Assembly: GCF_001590785.1 (NCBI RefSeq)
Contig: NZ_LTAO01000003.1
Location: 20,472-84,471, forward strand
Reading direction: 5' to 3'
DNA: 64,000 nt
Source: Alkalihalobacillus trypoxylicola
GTDB taxonomy: Bacteria; Bacillota; Bacilli; Bacillales; Bacillaceae_D
The translations under genes and the position numbers were made by a program. Positions 35,429 to 44,850 of the stretch are shown piece after piece. The number at the start of each line of letters is the position of its first letter. The stretch's first letter is position 1. The notes beneath the pieces are model-generated. The model saw nothing but the letters and a program-made list of their open reading frames with translations, did not search any database and had not been told where the DNA came from.

Positions 35429-36871
35429 ATGACGAATATCCCACAAACAGAAGTCGCACAAGAAAAAATCCGTCCTGTGCCGATTACAATTGCTCTTATT
35501 ATAGGAGCATTTATTGGATTATTTAGTGAAACAGCTCTAAATATGGCTCTCACTAATATTATGGCAGAATTTCAAATTTTGCCTCATGTAGCTCAATGGT
35601 TAACAACAGGATATTTACTTGTTCTTGGTATTTTAGTACCGGTTACTGGATTTTTACTACAATGGTTTACGACACGTCAATTGTTTATCGCCTCACTATG
35701 TTTTTCAATAATTGGTGCCATTATTGGCGGATTAGCTCCTAGCTTTGAAATTTTAATGATTTCGAGAATCGTTCAAGCAATGGGTACAGCAATTCTTTTA
35801 CCATTAATGACTAATGTTATTTTACTAATTTTCCCTCCAAGTAAAAGAGGAACCGTTATGGGGACTATGGGGTTAGTGATTATGGTTGCTCCAGCAGTTG
35901 GTCCTACTCTTTCTGGACTTCTTGTCGATAGCTGGGGATGGCAATCTATATTTTGGATTTTCACACCTGTATTAATACTATCACTTATTTTTGGTATGAT
36001 ATTCATCCAGAACGTCTCAACTATTACTAAACCTAAAATCGATATTCTTTCTATCCTCCTCTCGTCTATTGGATTTGGTGGAGTTGTTTATGGGTTTAGT
36101 AGTGCTGGAAAAGGAACCGGTTCATGGTTAGACCCTATTGTTTTTATTCCGATTCTTATTGGGTTAATAGCGCTTTTAATCTTTTCTATAAGACAGCTTA
36201 AACTGGATCAGCCTATGCTTGATTTAAAGGTTTTCAAATTTCCTATGTTTTCATTAGGAGTTATCATGGTATTTTTAGGGATGATGATTATTTTATCCTC
36301 TGCGATTCTTTTGCCGCTTTATTTAAAGGGTGGACTTTTATTAACAGCTTTAGCTGCAGGCTTTGTTTTACTTCCTGGTGGAATTATTAATGGGTTAATG
36401 TCACCTATAACAGGAAGGTTATTTGACAAATTTGGACCAAAGTTTTTAATCATACCTGGCTTTGCTTTAACCACTACTTTTACTTTTCTATTTACAAACG
36501 TTACAACAGAAACGAGTCAAATAGCGATTATTATTATGCACACGATATTGTTTATTGGGGTGGCAATGGTTATGATGCCATCACAAACGAATGGTCTTAA
36601 TCAATTACCCAAAAGTAATTATCCAGATGGATCGGCAATTATGAATACTTTATCTCAAATTGCAGGTGCAATTGGGACAGCTATTGCGATTGGATTTCTA
36701 TCGGCTGGTCAAGCTAGCTATCTAGACGCAGCTACCAATCCAAATGATCCTCTTGTTATAGCAGAAGCATTAACCGCTGGTACTCAAAACGCGTTCTTTT
36801 TTGCCTTTATTGCTTCTATCATTGGATTAATCGTTTCTTTATTTGTTAAGAGGGTGAAGGTCTCACACTAA
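35429..36871 (+). CDS. lmrB: DHA2-family multidrug exporter, LmrB-like
   Basis: A 480-residue major facilitator with about 14 spans. Motif A-like and motif C are visible: GTVMGTMGLVIMVAPAVGPT (near residue 147) is the antiporter motif of drug exporters. FSETALNMALTNIMAEFQI and QWLTTGYLLVLGILVPVTGF at the N-terminus match LmrB/EmrB. It should expel lincomycin-like or other hydrophobic drugs by proton exchange. Second gene of the lmrAB operon, which ends in a strong terminator. Confidence 0.9.
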   Translation: MTNIPQTEVAQEKIRPVPITIALIIGAFIGLFSETALNMALTNIMAEFQILPHVAQWLTTGYLLVLGILVPVTGFLLQWFTTRQLFIASLCFSIIGAIIGGLAPSFEILMISRIVQAMGTAILLPLMTNVILLIFPPSKRGTVMGTMGLVIMVAPAVGPTLSGLLVDSWGWQSIFWIFTPVLILSLIFGMIFIQNVSTITKPKIDILSILLSSIGFGGVVYGFSSAGKGTGSWLDPIVFIPILIGLIALLIFSIRQLKLDQPMLDLKVFKFPMFSLGVIMVFLGMMIILSSAILLPLYLKGGLLLTALAAGFVLLPGGIINGLMSPITGRLFDKFGPKFLIIPGFALTTTFTFLFTNVTTETSQIAIIIMHTILFIGVAMVMMPSQTNGLNQLPKSNYPDGSAIMNTLSQIAGAIGTAIAIGFLSAGQASYLDAATNPNDPLVIAEALTAGTQNAFFFAFIASIIGLIVSLFVKRVKVSH

Positions 36872-36919
36872 TTGAAATGAATGAACAGAGACCGTCATAA
36901 CTAGCCTCGAATACAGACA

Positions 36920-36958
36920 AAATCTCCGTCACTTGGAAATAGTGATGGAGATTTTTTT
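36920..36958 (+). terminator. Terminator of lmrAB
   Basis: AAATCTCCGTCACT (36920-36933) pairs with AGTGATGGAGATTT (36941-36954), one mismatch, followed by T7. Confidence 0.92.
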
Positions 36959-37035
36959 CTGCTACTAGCTTTTAAGCAAGTTAGCATGCCTCTTTTCAAT
37001 TTTTTTACTGAATAATCATTGTTTAATGACATTCT

Positions 37036-38520
37036 TTAAAAGAACATCGCATCTCCTACATCGACAAACATCGCATCACCAGTTAAGGCATCTATAGCCT
37101 TCACATGACCAACCGTAGCAGGGAAAGCCGGTACATAACTTAAATTGTAATGTACTTGACCGTCTTCATCGTACTCCATTAAATAAGCTAACTCCATCTT
37201 AAGTGATTCCTTATAAATCGTTTTAGCTCTTTCTATTGAAATCAGAGAACCTTCTTTAACCTCATTTAGCTCCTGCTCTTTAGGGACTTCTAATGCTAAA
37301 AAGGTAATTCTGCCTGTCTCTTTTCCGACGGTTATAACACTAGCATGCTGATCCACTCTTACATCTTTATAATAATAATGAAAGTAAAATTCATAGGTTT
37401 CTTCTAACAGCTCGAAATCGTCTTCGAAATCTTCGTAGTCTTCCTCTAATTCCAATTGGTCCTCTAAATGGTCCACTTCATCTAAATCATCTTCGTTCTC
37501 TTCTAGTTCTATATCAAAATTTTCTTGTTCTTGTTTCTCAAGCTTGAAATTTTGATCGGCATTTGGATAAAGCTGAAACAAAAATTGTAACGCTTTTTCT
37601 TTTGCTTCGTCATAGCTTATTTTCTCATTAGAACAGGAGACACTTTCTTGACTTGTTATCTTTATTAGATTTCCACTATGCTCTTCAAAACAAAGTTTGA
37701 TAATCTGCTCCTCAGCTTCTTCCATTTCATAAGAAAAGCTTTCCTTCTCAACTGCAACGCCCGACCAGATTTCTATTCGATTTCCATCTATAATTTTTTG
37801 ATTAATTAATTGATAATCAGGTGTAATCCCTATCATTTCGTAGATGCTCTTTTTAAGTGGCACTAATTTATTGATTGGGGATTCTTCAATATTAAATTCT
37901 TGTCTAATACTAGAGCCTTCTTGACCATCAACTGGTATATCCATTACTTGTTCTATCACCTGGTAGGAGAATCGATACGTATCGTCACCGTTTTTATAAG
38001 TTGCTCGGTCAAATTTTTGAATCACTAATTCAAAATCTAATTGAGCGATATATTGTTTTAATGCTTCACTCTCTGGAATGATTTGTTCAGGATAATGAAT
38101 GATATATGACTCATTACTGTAGTTGTAATGAGTCACTTGACCCGCTTTATTTACCGTCACAACAAACCCTGTACCTGGTAAAAAAAGATCATAAGTTGTT
38201 TCTTTTTTCTCGTAAACAATCATAAAGCTTTCATCTAATTCTAATAAAGAAGATAATTGAAAATCATTTAGATTTGGATTAAAAGCTTTAAAAAATTGTT
38301 TGCCTTTTTCTAAGATTTCGTTTTTATTTAACGTTGAAAGAGACTCTTCTTCTAATGGATGTAGAGAAAATGAGATTAAATTCCCTTCTTCTAATGAATA
38401 GGAACCTATTTCTTCTTTTGTCTCACCATTTAATAATGTAAATTCATTCTCAGCAAATTCCGAACGCTGGCTTGTAACTGGTACCGATATAAAAGGTAGG
38501 AGCTTCTCTATTATAGTCAT
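37036..38520 (-). CDS. YcdB/YcdC (PepSY-like) repeat protein without signal peptide
   Basis: A 494-residue acidic protein. Its repeated alpha/beta segments (ISYDEAKEKALQFLFQLYPN, YYKDVRVDQHASVITV, GKETGRITFL and ISIERAKTIYKESLKMELAY) match the YcdB/YcdC or PepSY-like repeat. Near residues 345-375 is an unusually acidic linker rich in Glu/Asp (DDLDEVDHLEDQ and following). Relatives are often secreted or lipid-anchored, but no signal peptide or span is visible here. Function unknown. It is a single gene. GAAGGAA precedes the start. Confidence 0.7.
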   Translation of the reverse strand: MTIIEKLLPFISVPVTSQRSEFAENEFTLLNGETKEEIGSYSLEEGNLISFSLHPLEEESLSTLNKNEILEKGKQFFKAFNPNLNDFQLSSLLELDESFMIVYEKKETTYDLFLPGTGFVVTVNKAGQVTHYNYSNESYIIHYPEQIIPESEALKQYIAQLDFELVIQKFDRATYKNGDDTYRFSYQVIEQVMDIPVDGQEGSSIRQEFNIEESPINKLVPLKKSIYEMIGITPDYQLINQKIIDGNRIEIWSGVAVEKESFSYEMEEAEEQIIKLCFEEHSGNLIKITSQESVSCSNEKISYDEAKEKALQFLFQLYPNADQNFKLEKQEQENFDIELEENEDDLDEVDHLEDQLELEEDYEDFEDDFELLEETYEFYFHYYYKDVRVDQHASVITVGKETGRITFLALEVPKEQELNEVKEGSLISIERAKTIYKESLKMELAYLMEYDEDGQVHYNLSYVPAFPATVGHVKAIDALTGDAMFVDVGDAMFF

Positions 38521-38586
38521 GTTTGTTTTCCTTCTCTTTAATAGATATAATTTTAAAATGATTGCGTCTGTTGCATTAAATGCTTT

Positions 38587-39051
38587 CTAAATAAATAATT
38601 GGAAGCCAAAATGAAAGGCAATCCCGATAGCCATTGACCATACACTAATCGCGATTATTTGCCAAAGCGTTACATATTCCCTGCTAGTTCCAGCTGCAAT
38701 GGCAATGATGGCACCGATATGATAGCCATATAATGGTCCTGCAAAGCTAACTCCAGGAACTCCATATTTTTGGAAAAGGCCTTGAGCTCTTTTCCACCTG
38801 CCGCCTTCTTTGTCTTTTTTAGGCTTACGAAACTTATCTATGAGCCAAATAAAAGCAACAACCGATAATATATTTCCTACAATACCAATGATAATGACCG
38901 CAATCGTAGGAAACCCTAAAGCAATCCCAACCGGTATAGCTAAATAAGATTCAAAAAATGGAATAATTGAAATAATAAATATTCCTAAGTATTGATAGAT
39001 AACATCCAAATCATGAATGTACCTTATAATATCCTGCATCATGTTTTCCAT
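38587..39051 (-). CDS. Small multidrug-export-family membrane protein (COG2426)
   Basis: A 154-residue protein with four membrane spans. IISIIPFFESYLAIPVGIAL, the basic loop KFRKPKKDKEGGRWKRAQ, and FQKYGVPGVSFAGPLYGYHI match the COG2426/YqaA-like 'small multi-drug export' family. That name is historical and no transport has been generally shown. An in-frame ATG four codons in is an alternative start. It lies about 75 bases downstream of the HAAS/PadR operon on the same strand, so it could be read with it. Confidence 0.8.
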   Translation of the reverse strand: MENMMQDIIRYIHDLDVIYQYLGIFIISIIPFFESYLAIPVGIALGFPTIAVIIIGIVGNILSVVAFIWLIDKFRKPKKDKEGGRWKRAQGLFQKYGVPGVSFAGPLYGYHIGAIIAIAAGTSREYVTLWQIIAISVWSMAIGIAFHFGFQLFI

Positions 39052-39128
39052 AACATTCTCCTTCTTTTTCCATAATCATTAATATATACGTTAAATTAAG
39101 ATGCATTGTTTCATATTTATTAGATTTT

Positions 39129-40073
39129 TTATGATTTTAAAGTAAAATCATAAAAAGCTGAGAACATTCCACATATTAAAGCAGCTATAGGGAAAATAAG
39201 CCAATTTATATACCATAGATGAAACACCAAACCAGTAATAAGAAATATAATGACGGCTAATGGCATCACAATTCCTGCCACTGCACCATTAAAGCTTTCA
39301 GACTTTTGTTCTTCTACTGAAACTACATAATCCTGTAGAAGCTTCTTATAGGTTTCATATAATCCACCAAAATAAATAAATATAAATACGGCTATAGCGA
39401 CCATTAATAGAAGTAAGCTTATTCCATACATGACAAAATCTATTCCAATTGATGCAGTCCATAATAATGTTAGAGGAGAAAGAATACATAGAGCGATACC
39501 TAAGATGAGCATCATAACAAACGTCGGTTGAAAAGCATCACGGCTTTTTTGAACAATTCTTTTTACCTGCGCTGAAACTTCAAAGCTCCCTTCATCTATA
39601 TGCTTATATTTTTGAAGCTTCATACCATTATAAATAAACAAACCGACTGCTACCGCTATACATACAAGGAATGTAGCTAATCCTAAAAATATACCACTAC
39701 CTCCTGAAACCATTTGAATCATTAAAACTAATAAGGCAAAACCGACGATACAAAGAAAAACACCTAAACCAATCATTTTATTAAATGACTTCTTATCCTC
39801 AATATAAGCAAACACTTCAGCATCTTCTAAAAGAGGCAATGCTTCCTTTTCTTGAACGTTTAAACCTAGGTCAAATTCTTCGATAATCTCATCAATATTA
39901 CCAAATTCTGAAATGACAACTCCAACCGCCTCATTTTCTGATTTTCCTTCTCTTTTTAACTCAAAATATTTCTCTTCCATATTTGCTAAAAGATCTTCTT
40001 TTAATTGTAATATCTCTTGTGATTTTGGTAATGGTGCAAACATATTATCTAAATAACTAATGATCGTATTCAA
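39129..40073 (-). CDS. HAAS/permease-prefix domain membrane protein
   Basis: A 314-residue protein. The first 70 residues are the HAAS-type permease prefix domain (QEILQLKEDLLANMEEKYFE, GKSENEAVGVVISEFGNIDE), which is typically paired with PadR regulators. The rest has six spans arranged as three pairs. It overlaps the padR gene by four bases (ATGA), so the two are coupled. By family the pair senses membrane stress or controls an envelope process, but the details are not known. Confidence 0.85.
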   Translation of the reverse strand: MNTIISYLDNMFAPLPKSQEILQLKEDLLANMEEKYFELKREGKSENEAVGVVISEFGNIDEIIEEFDLGLNVQEKEALPLLEDAEVFAYIEDKKSFNKMIGLGVFLCIVGFALLVLMIQMVSGGSGIFLGLATFLVCIAVAVGLFIYNGMKLQKYKHIDEGSFEVSAQVKRIVQKSRDAFQPTFVMMLILGIALCILSPLTLLWTASIGIDFVMYGISLLLLMVAIAVFIFIYFGGLYETYKKLLQDYVVSVEEQKSESFNGAVAGIVMPLAVIIFLITGLVFHLWYINWLIFPIAALICGMFSAFYDFTLKS

Positions 40074-40405
40074 TGTCTATTCTCCTCCTTAATAAATCGA
40101 TTAATGACTTTTTTTGTTAGTGTCCACTCTTCACACTTTTCCTTGTAATAAAGCCTACCTTCTTCTGTAATTTTGTAATAGGTTCGCCTTTTCCCATGTG
40201 TTTGGTCTTTATGAAAAGATTCAATATATCCTTTTGTTAATAAACGATTGAACGCAGAATATAAGGTGGTCTCTTTAATAATATAATTTTCTTCTGATAA
40301 CTCTTTTATATTTTTCGAAATTTCATATCCATATGAATCCTTCTCTAACAAGAGATAAAGAATAATCGTATCATTATAGCCGCGTATAACATCACTACTT
40401 ATCAA
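40070..40405 (-). CDS. PadR-family transcriptional regulator
   Basis: A 111-residue winged-helix regulator. LYLLLEKDSYGYEISKNIKE is the family signature, followed by the recognition helix region YIIKETTLYSAFNRLLTKGY and the wing KRRTYYKITEEGRLYYKE. Short C-terminal dimerisation helix, so it belongs to the small PadR-s2 class. First gene of a two-gene operon with a HAAS membrane protein. The promoter contains a 13-bp inverted repeat over the -10 region, which suggests autorepression. Confidence 0.92.
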   Translation of the reverse strand: MISSDVIRGYNDTIILYLLLEKDSYGYEISKNIKELSEENYIIKETTLYSAFNRLLTKGYIESFHKDQTHGKRRTYYKITEEGRLYYKEKCEEWTLTKKVINRFIKEENRH

Positions 40406-40468
40406 CTGATGTCTCCTTTCTAATCAACTTACTTAAAAGTGATTATTACTTTGACAGTCGTACTATGT

Positions 40469-40513
40469 CTGTCGTAGTAATTAAATCTTATCATGATTAC
40501 TACGACAGGTAAA
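40469..40513 (-). promoter_or_regulatory. padR promoter with overlapping 13-bp inverted repeat
   Basis: Read on the minus strand: -35 TTTACC (40508-40513), 17 bases, -10 TAAGAT (40485-40490). Perfect arms CTGTCGTAGTAAT (40469-40481) and ATTACTACGACAG (40496-40508) flank the -10. A third, looser related element, TTTGACAGTCGTACTA, lies at 40450-40465. Binding of a dimer here would block polymerase. Confidence 0.75.
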
Positions 40514-40817
40514 GTACTTTCCAAAAAAAATAACATAACCTTCCATAAGTTTGTCCTTTCAAAAAACACAATTAATCAAAAATTGTGCGATTACCAAATA
40601 ATTGTTTAACAACATCAAGAAAGGGATATAGGTTAATATGTCTCTTCAACATATACAAAAACATCTTATTATGGTAAATTATAAACATAATCAATTATAA
40701 AATACCTTTTTGACCACTCTGAAAGGACATTCGTTTACACGCCGGAACAGTCCTCTGATAGAGGACATAAGTATATTCATAGTAGATGTTAAATAGTAAA
40801 AAAGGAGCGGATTTCTT
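40514..40817. other. Intergenic stretch upstream of kbl
   Basis: No gene seen. A perfect GTCCTC-TGATA-GAGGAC hairpin lies at 40750-40766, 50 bases before the kbl start, and may be a leader hairpin or operator. No T-box or riboswitch features were recognised. Confidence 0.4.
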
Positions 40818-42008
40818 ATGACAAGTAATACATTACAACAATTTCTTATGACCAATTTAGATGATTTAAAAGAAAAAGGACTTTATAACACCATTGATAC
40901 ACTAGATGGCTCAAATGGAGCGAAAATTAAAATCAAAGGAAGAGAATTAATTAACCTTTCTTCTAATAACTACTTGGGGCTTGCAACAGATGAACGCCTT
41001 AAGGATGCTGCCATAAAAGCTGTGGAAGATTACGGAGTTGGTGCTGGGGCTGTTAGAACTATTAATGGTACTCTCAAATTGCATGATGAATTAGAGGCTA
41101 AATTAGCAGATTTTAAACATACAGAAGCAGCTATTGCGTACCAATCTGGATTTAATTGTAATATGGCTGCTATTTCAGCCGTTATGGATAAAAACGATGC
41201 CATCTTATCAGATGAATTAAATCACGCATCTATTATTGACGGATGTCGATTATCTAGAGCCAAAACCATTCGTTTTAATCACTCAGATATGGATGATTTA
41301 CGTCAGAAAGCTAAGGAAGCAACTGAATCTGGTCTCTACAATAAGATTATGGTGATTACAGATGGTGTATTCTCTATGGATGGTGATATTGCTAAGCTTC
41401 CAGAGATTGTTCAAATAGCCGAAGAATTTGATTTGATTACCTATGTTGATGATGCTCATGGGTCAGGTGTCCTTGGAAAAGGCGCGGGAACGGTCAAGCA
41501 TTTTGGTTTATCAGAGAAAATTGATTTTCAAATTGGTACACTCTCAAAAGCGATTGGTGTTGTTGGAGGCTATGTAGCTGGTAAAAAACATCTTATTGAT
41601 TGGTTAAAAGTGAGAAGTCGTCCTTTCCTTTTCTCTACATCCCTAACCCCTGCTGATCTTGCTGCTACTATTACATCAATTGAAATTTTATCTAATAGTA
41701 CTGATTTGCAAGAGAAATTATGGGAGAACAGTGAATACTTAAAAAATGGCTTAAAGAAATTAGGTTTTAACATTGGTGAAAGTGAAACTCCAATTACTCC
41801 TTGTATTATTGGTGATGAAGTAACGACTCAACACTTTAGTAAAAGACTTAATGACGAAGGTGTTTATGCAAAATCTATTGTCTTCCCTACTGTGCCTAAA
41901 GGAACAGGGCGCGTTCGCAATATGCCTACTGCTGCTCATACAAAGGAAATGCTTGATGATACGTTAGCCATTTATGAAAAAGTTGGGAAAGAAATGAATT
42001 TAATTTAA
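40818..42008 (+). CDS. kbl: Glycine C-acetyltransferase (2-amino-3-ketobutyrate CoA ligase)
   Basis: A 396-residue PLP enzyme of the alpha-oxoamine synthase group. It cleaves 2-amino-3-oxobutyrate with CoA to glycine and acetyl-CoA. The PLP lysine lies in [18 protein letters not shown] near residue 242, the cofactor aspartate in [13 protein letters not shown] near residue 214, and the N-terminal [10 protein letters not shown] is intact. The threonine dehydrogenase gene that makes its substrate follows after 38 bases, which separates it from BioF and HemA. AAAGGAGCGG precedes the start. Confidence 0.95.
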   Translation: MTSNTLQQFLMTNLDDLKEKGLYNTIDTLDGSNGAKIKIKGRELINLSSNNYLGLATDERLKDAAIKAVEDYGVGAGAVRTINGTLKLHDELEAKLADFKHTEAAIAYQSGFNCNMAAISAVMDKNDAILSDELNHASIIDGCRLSRAKTIRFNHSDMDDLRQKAKEATESGLYNKIMVITDGVFSMDGDIAKLPEIVQIAEEFDLITYVDDAHGSGVLGKGAGTVKHFGLSEKIDFQIGTLSKAIGVVGGYVAGKKHLIDWLKVRSRPFLFSTSLTPADLAATITSIEILSNSTDLQEKLWENSEYLKNGLKKLGFNIGESETPITPCIIGDEVTTQHFSKRLNDEGVYAKSIVFPTVPKGTGRVRNMPTAAHTKEMLDDTLAIYEKVGKEMNLI

Positions 42009-42046
42009 GAGTTGTTATCTTATTGCTTGATTTAGGAGGAGTTCAC

Positions 42047-43018
42047 ATGAAGAAAATCATAATAACTGGTGCTTTAGGACAGATTGGTTCTGAGTTAACC
42101 ATGCAGTTAAGAAAACAATATGGAGTTAATCAAGTTATTGCTACAGATATTCAGAAAAGTAATAGTGATGTTGTCTATTCAGGCCCTTTTGAACAATTAG
42201 ATGTGACGGACGATAAAGCTTTTTACGAAATTGCCCATAAATATGAAGTGGATACCGTTATCCATTTAGCCGCATTACTCTCTGCAACTGCAGAACAAAA
42301 GCCTCTTCTAGCATGGAATTTGAATATGGGTGGGTTAGTGAATGCATTAGAAGTGGCTCGTGAGCTAAACCTACAATTTTTTACACCAAGCTCGATAGGA
42401 GCCTTTGGACCTTCTACCCCAAAGAACCAAACGCCACAAGATACGATACAGCAACCGACTACGATGTACGGTGTAAATAAAGTATCTGGCGAATTATTAT
42501 GCAATTACTATTTTCAAAAATTTGGAGTAGATACAAGAGGACTTCGTTTTCCGGGCTTAATTTCTTATGTTGCCCCTCCTGGAGGCGGTACTACTGACTA
42601 TGCTGTTGAAATATATTATGATGCACTGAAAAAGGGGCATTATACTTCATATATTAATAGAGGAACCTATATGGATATGATGTATATGCCTGATGCATTA
42701 AATAGCATTATTCAATTAATGGAAGCAGATCCTGCTAAGCTTAAGCATAGAAACTCATTTAATGTTAGTAGTATGAGTATTGCACCAGAGCATATTGAGA
42801 CAGAAATTAAAAAGCATATTCCTCATTTTTCACTTGATTACAAAGTAGATCCTATTAGAGAGCAAATTGCTCAAAGCTGGCCTGATGCTATTGATTCAAG
42901 CTGCGCAATAGAAGAGTGGGGTTTTAAGGCAGATTACGATTTAACGAAAATGACAGAAGATATGATATGGCAGCTAAGCCGCAAATTTCAAATGGAAACT
43001 GAAAAAGGCGCGATCTAA
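42047..43018 (+). CDS. tdh: L-threonine 3-dehydrogenase, short-chain (epimerase-like) type
   Basis: A 323-residue NAD-dependent enzyme of the extended SDR class, not the zinc-dependent Tdh of E. coli. The NAD site is [12 protein letters not shown], the catalytic pair is YGVNKVSGE (Tyr and Lys near residues 143 and 147), and [14 protein letters not shown] contains the catalytic serine/threonine region. It oxidises threonine to 2-amino-3-oxobutyrate for Kbl. ATG 42047 has AGGAGGAG in front. End of the operon, with the terminator beginning inside the last codons. Confidence 0.93.
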   Translation: MKKIIITGALGQIGSELTMQLRKQYGVNQVIATDIQKSNSDVVYSGPFEQLDVTDDKAFYEIAHKYEVDTVIHLAALLSATAEQKPLLAWNLNMGGLVNALEVARELNLQFFTPSSIGAFGPSTPKNQTPQDTIQQPTTMYGVNKVSGELLCNYYFQKFGVDTRGLRFPGLISYVAPPGGGTTDYAVEIYYDALKKGHYTSYINRGTYMDMMYMPDALNSIIQLMEADPAKLKHRNSFNVSSMSIAPEHIETEIKKHIPHFSLDYKVDPIREQIAQSWPDAIDSSCAIEEWGFKADYDLTKMTEDMIWQLSRKFQMETEKGAI

Positions 43019-43034
43019 ACCGCGCCTTTTTTGT
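43002..43034 (+). terminator. Terminator of kbl-tdh
   Basis: GGCGCG (43007-43012) and CGCGCC (43021-43026) with flanking A/T pairs, followed by T6. The hairpin encloses the tdh stop codon. Confidence 0.95.
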
Positions 43035-43042
43035 TCACCCAA

Positions 43043-43183
43043 TTAATCAGGATAATATTGTCCTTTTAACTTTTCCTTATAATTCTCTAATTTCTTTATT
43101 TTTTTGCCCGTTATCAATGAACCTATCACGACAAGAATTAGTAACGTTTCATGCGCTTGACCTCTATTTCCTAAGCTCATCAT
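43043..43183 (-). CDS. Small membrane protein (46 aa)
   Basis: A 46-codon frame, ATG at 43183 or the adjacent one at 43180, stop at 43043. GGGAGGAAA lies ten bases upstream. The product has a short polar N-terminus, one hydrophobic segment (ETLLILVVIGSLITG, residues 12-26) and a basic, charged tail (KKIKKLENYKEKLKGQYYPD), so probably a single-span protein with a cytoplasmic tail. Not recognised. Convergent to tdh, sharing the region of its terminator. Confidence 0.55.
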   Translation of the reverse strand: MMSLGNRGQAHETLLILVVIGSLITGKKIKKLENYKEKLKGQYYPD

Positions 43184-43272
43184 TTTAATCGTTTCCTCCC
43201 CTACTTCATATATGCCAACTGTAGCTCATTTATTTATGAAATACAATCAGTAATGTTTTGTGAATCCAGTAA

Positions 43273-44226
43273 CTAATTAGATGAGCTTTTTGATAGATTG
43301 CTTAATACTTCATTGTTTAATAATTCCGTTAATTGTTGGGTGCTCTCTATCATTTCTTCATTTAATAGGCTAATGATTCCATCAGTGATATTAAAAGGTT
43401 CAAGACATACCTCTCCAATTGGTAGAGCCTCGATAACTGCAATGATTGGGATTAGTCCCTCTTTAAAATATAGTCTTCTTTTCTTTGGAAGCTCTTTGAT
43501 CATCGCAAGTTGTTCCTCATTACACATTAAGTAAAGATCCAGTTGCTTTTTCATTTCTTCCACTAACATAAATGGTGGTTTTTTATAAAAAAGTAGCTTT
43601 CTTAAATCATTAGTAATCTCTAAATCAATGATTAAATATTGAAAAAGTTCGTTGAAGTTCTTTTCTTTCGTTTCTCTTAAAATCGTGTCTTTAAACTGCT
43701 GAATCGCATCATTCGAATTCTCATTAATATCGGCTTCAAAAGAGTCGTTTTTATAATGAAGTGAAACTAGTTCAATATTTGCTTGCTCTTGGCAAAAAGC
43801 TAAATCAATATGGGCATTGTTTGATTGAAGAAAAATTCCATTATGAATAGGCACTCTGCTTTGCAAACCGATAAATCCAAGGTAGGCTTCTGTCTCACTT
43901 TTAAAATAGTTAACCTTCTGTTCAAAAGCTTCATTAATCATTCTCGTCAATAGAATCGTGTTTTTCAACACTTGAAGCTTACGAGTCATGAATACAAAAG
44001 TATACTCACATTGATAAGCTTCTCTTACTTTTTCAAATTGATTTAATATCCAAGCTGTTTTTTGCATAGCTCTCTGGTTAAATTTACTATAATTTGCTAG
44101 ATACTGTTCCAAATGAATTTGTACTTTTTTTCTAGCCACAATTAAACATTGAGTGTTTCGGTATTTAATAATCGTACATTCTAAAGCATTTGAGGATATT
44201 TCTATTATGGCATAATATCTCATCAT
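43273..44226 (-). CDS. Degenerate Ppx/GppA-like protein
   Basis: A 317-residue protein that follows the Ppx/GppA exopolyphosphatase layout but lacks its active-site motifs. The first phosphate loop, normally DxGSNS, reads AIIEISSNALE; the helix with the conserved glutamate survives as FKSETEAYLGFIGL near residue 113; the second loop, normally DIGGGS, reads IFLQSNNAHIDLAF. The end, KKRRLYFKEGLIPIIAVIEA and LEPFNITDGIISLL, keeps the family's arginine-glycine helix and closing strand. It is probably a non-catalytic paralogue that may bind a nucleotide or partner. Single gene. Confidence 0.7.
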   Translation of the reverse strand: MMRYYAIIEISSNALECTIIKYRNTQCLIVARKKVQIHLEQYLANYSKFNQRAMQKTAWILNQFEKVREAYQCEYTFVFMTRKLQVLKNTILLTRMINEAFEQKVNYFKSETEAYLGFIGLQSRVPIHNGIFLQSNNAHIDLAFCQEQANIELVSLHYKNDSFEADINENSNDAIQQFKDTILRETKEKNFNELFQYLIIDLEITNDLRKLLFYKKPPFMLVEEMKKQLDLYLMCNEEQLAMIKELPKKRRLYFKEGLIPIIAVIEALPIGEVCLEPFNITDGIISLLNEEMIESTQQLTELLNNEVLSNLSKSSSN

Positions 44227-44396
44227 CTCTACTCCATATGATTTTTTCCTGCCATTCCTTTAAATCACTACCAATAATCGTTAAACTTCTCTACCTAATA
44301 TTGTAGTGAAAGTTTATGAACCAAATATAAAAATTACTTTTGATTTATGTTAAAAACGTAAAGAAAAGGTAAATGGATCAATTTCATCATTCATAT

Positions 44397-44556
44397 CTTA
44401 TAATGAAAACTGAACGATTAGATTTTTGATTTCCACTTTAGGTAGATGCTTTCCCAAGGGCTTGTCTTCAGCTAACTCCGACTACGCAAAGCTTCGTCAG
44501 AGTGGATCTTCACACTGCGCTCATCCTTTGGGAGTCACTACCTACGTTGCAATCAA
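44397..44556 (-). repeat. Family A repeat
   Basis: Reverse-orientation copy with intact arms and inner hairpin; flanked downstream by the GTTCGGTTTCATTCACTTAT block seen near other copies. Confidence 0.9.
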
Positions 44557-44698
44557 TATGTGAATTAGCAAACATTGAAAATATTCAAAACATACTTTAT
44601 AAGAAACGTTCGGTTTCATTCACTTATAGAGCAATTATGAAATTCACTCAAATAGATAAACTTACCCTAAATATGTTGTTGAATTACTTAGGGTAGCT

Positions 44699-44820
44699 AC
44701 CGTTTCTTCGATAAGCTTTTCCTTTTGAACCTTTCTCTGATCCAGCTTCCTTTTCGTCCAATAGAGCTCTTGCTTTTGACCTTTCCTCGATTTCAGCGCT
44801 GCTTTCCGTCCAAAAGTACC
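44699..44820 (-). repeat. Short tandem repeat with 50-base period
   Basis: Two units start at 44729 (ACCTTTCTCTGATCCAGCTT) and 44779 (ACCTTTCCTCGATTTCAGCG), each ending in a CGTCCAA block, plus a shortened unit at 44699. A 64-codon minus-strand frame over it starts inside the terminator of the next gene and is not credible as a gene. Confidence 0.6.
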
Positions 44821-44850
44821 CTTTTCTATCATCAAACTCTCCGTTAATGC

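Noticed and set aside
40560..40817. T-box or glycine/threonine riboswitch before kbl
   Set aside because: No T-box antiterminator, specifier stem or riboswitch core recognised; only a small hairpin at 40750.
44502..44696. 64-codon plus-strand frame
   Set aside because: Begins within a family A repeat and has no ribosome binding site.
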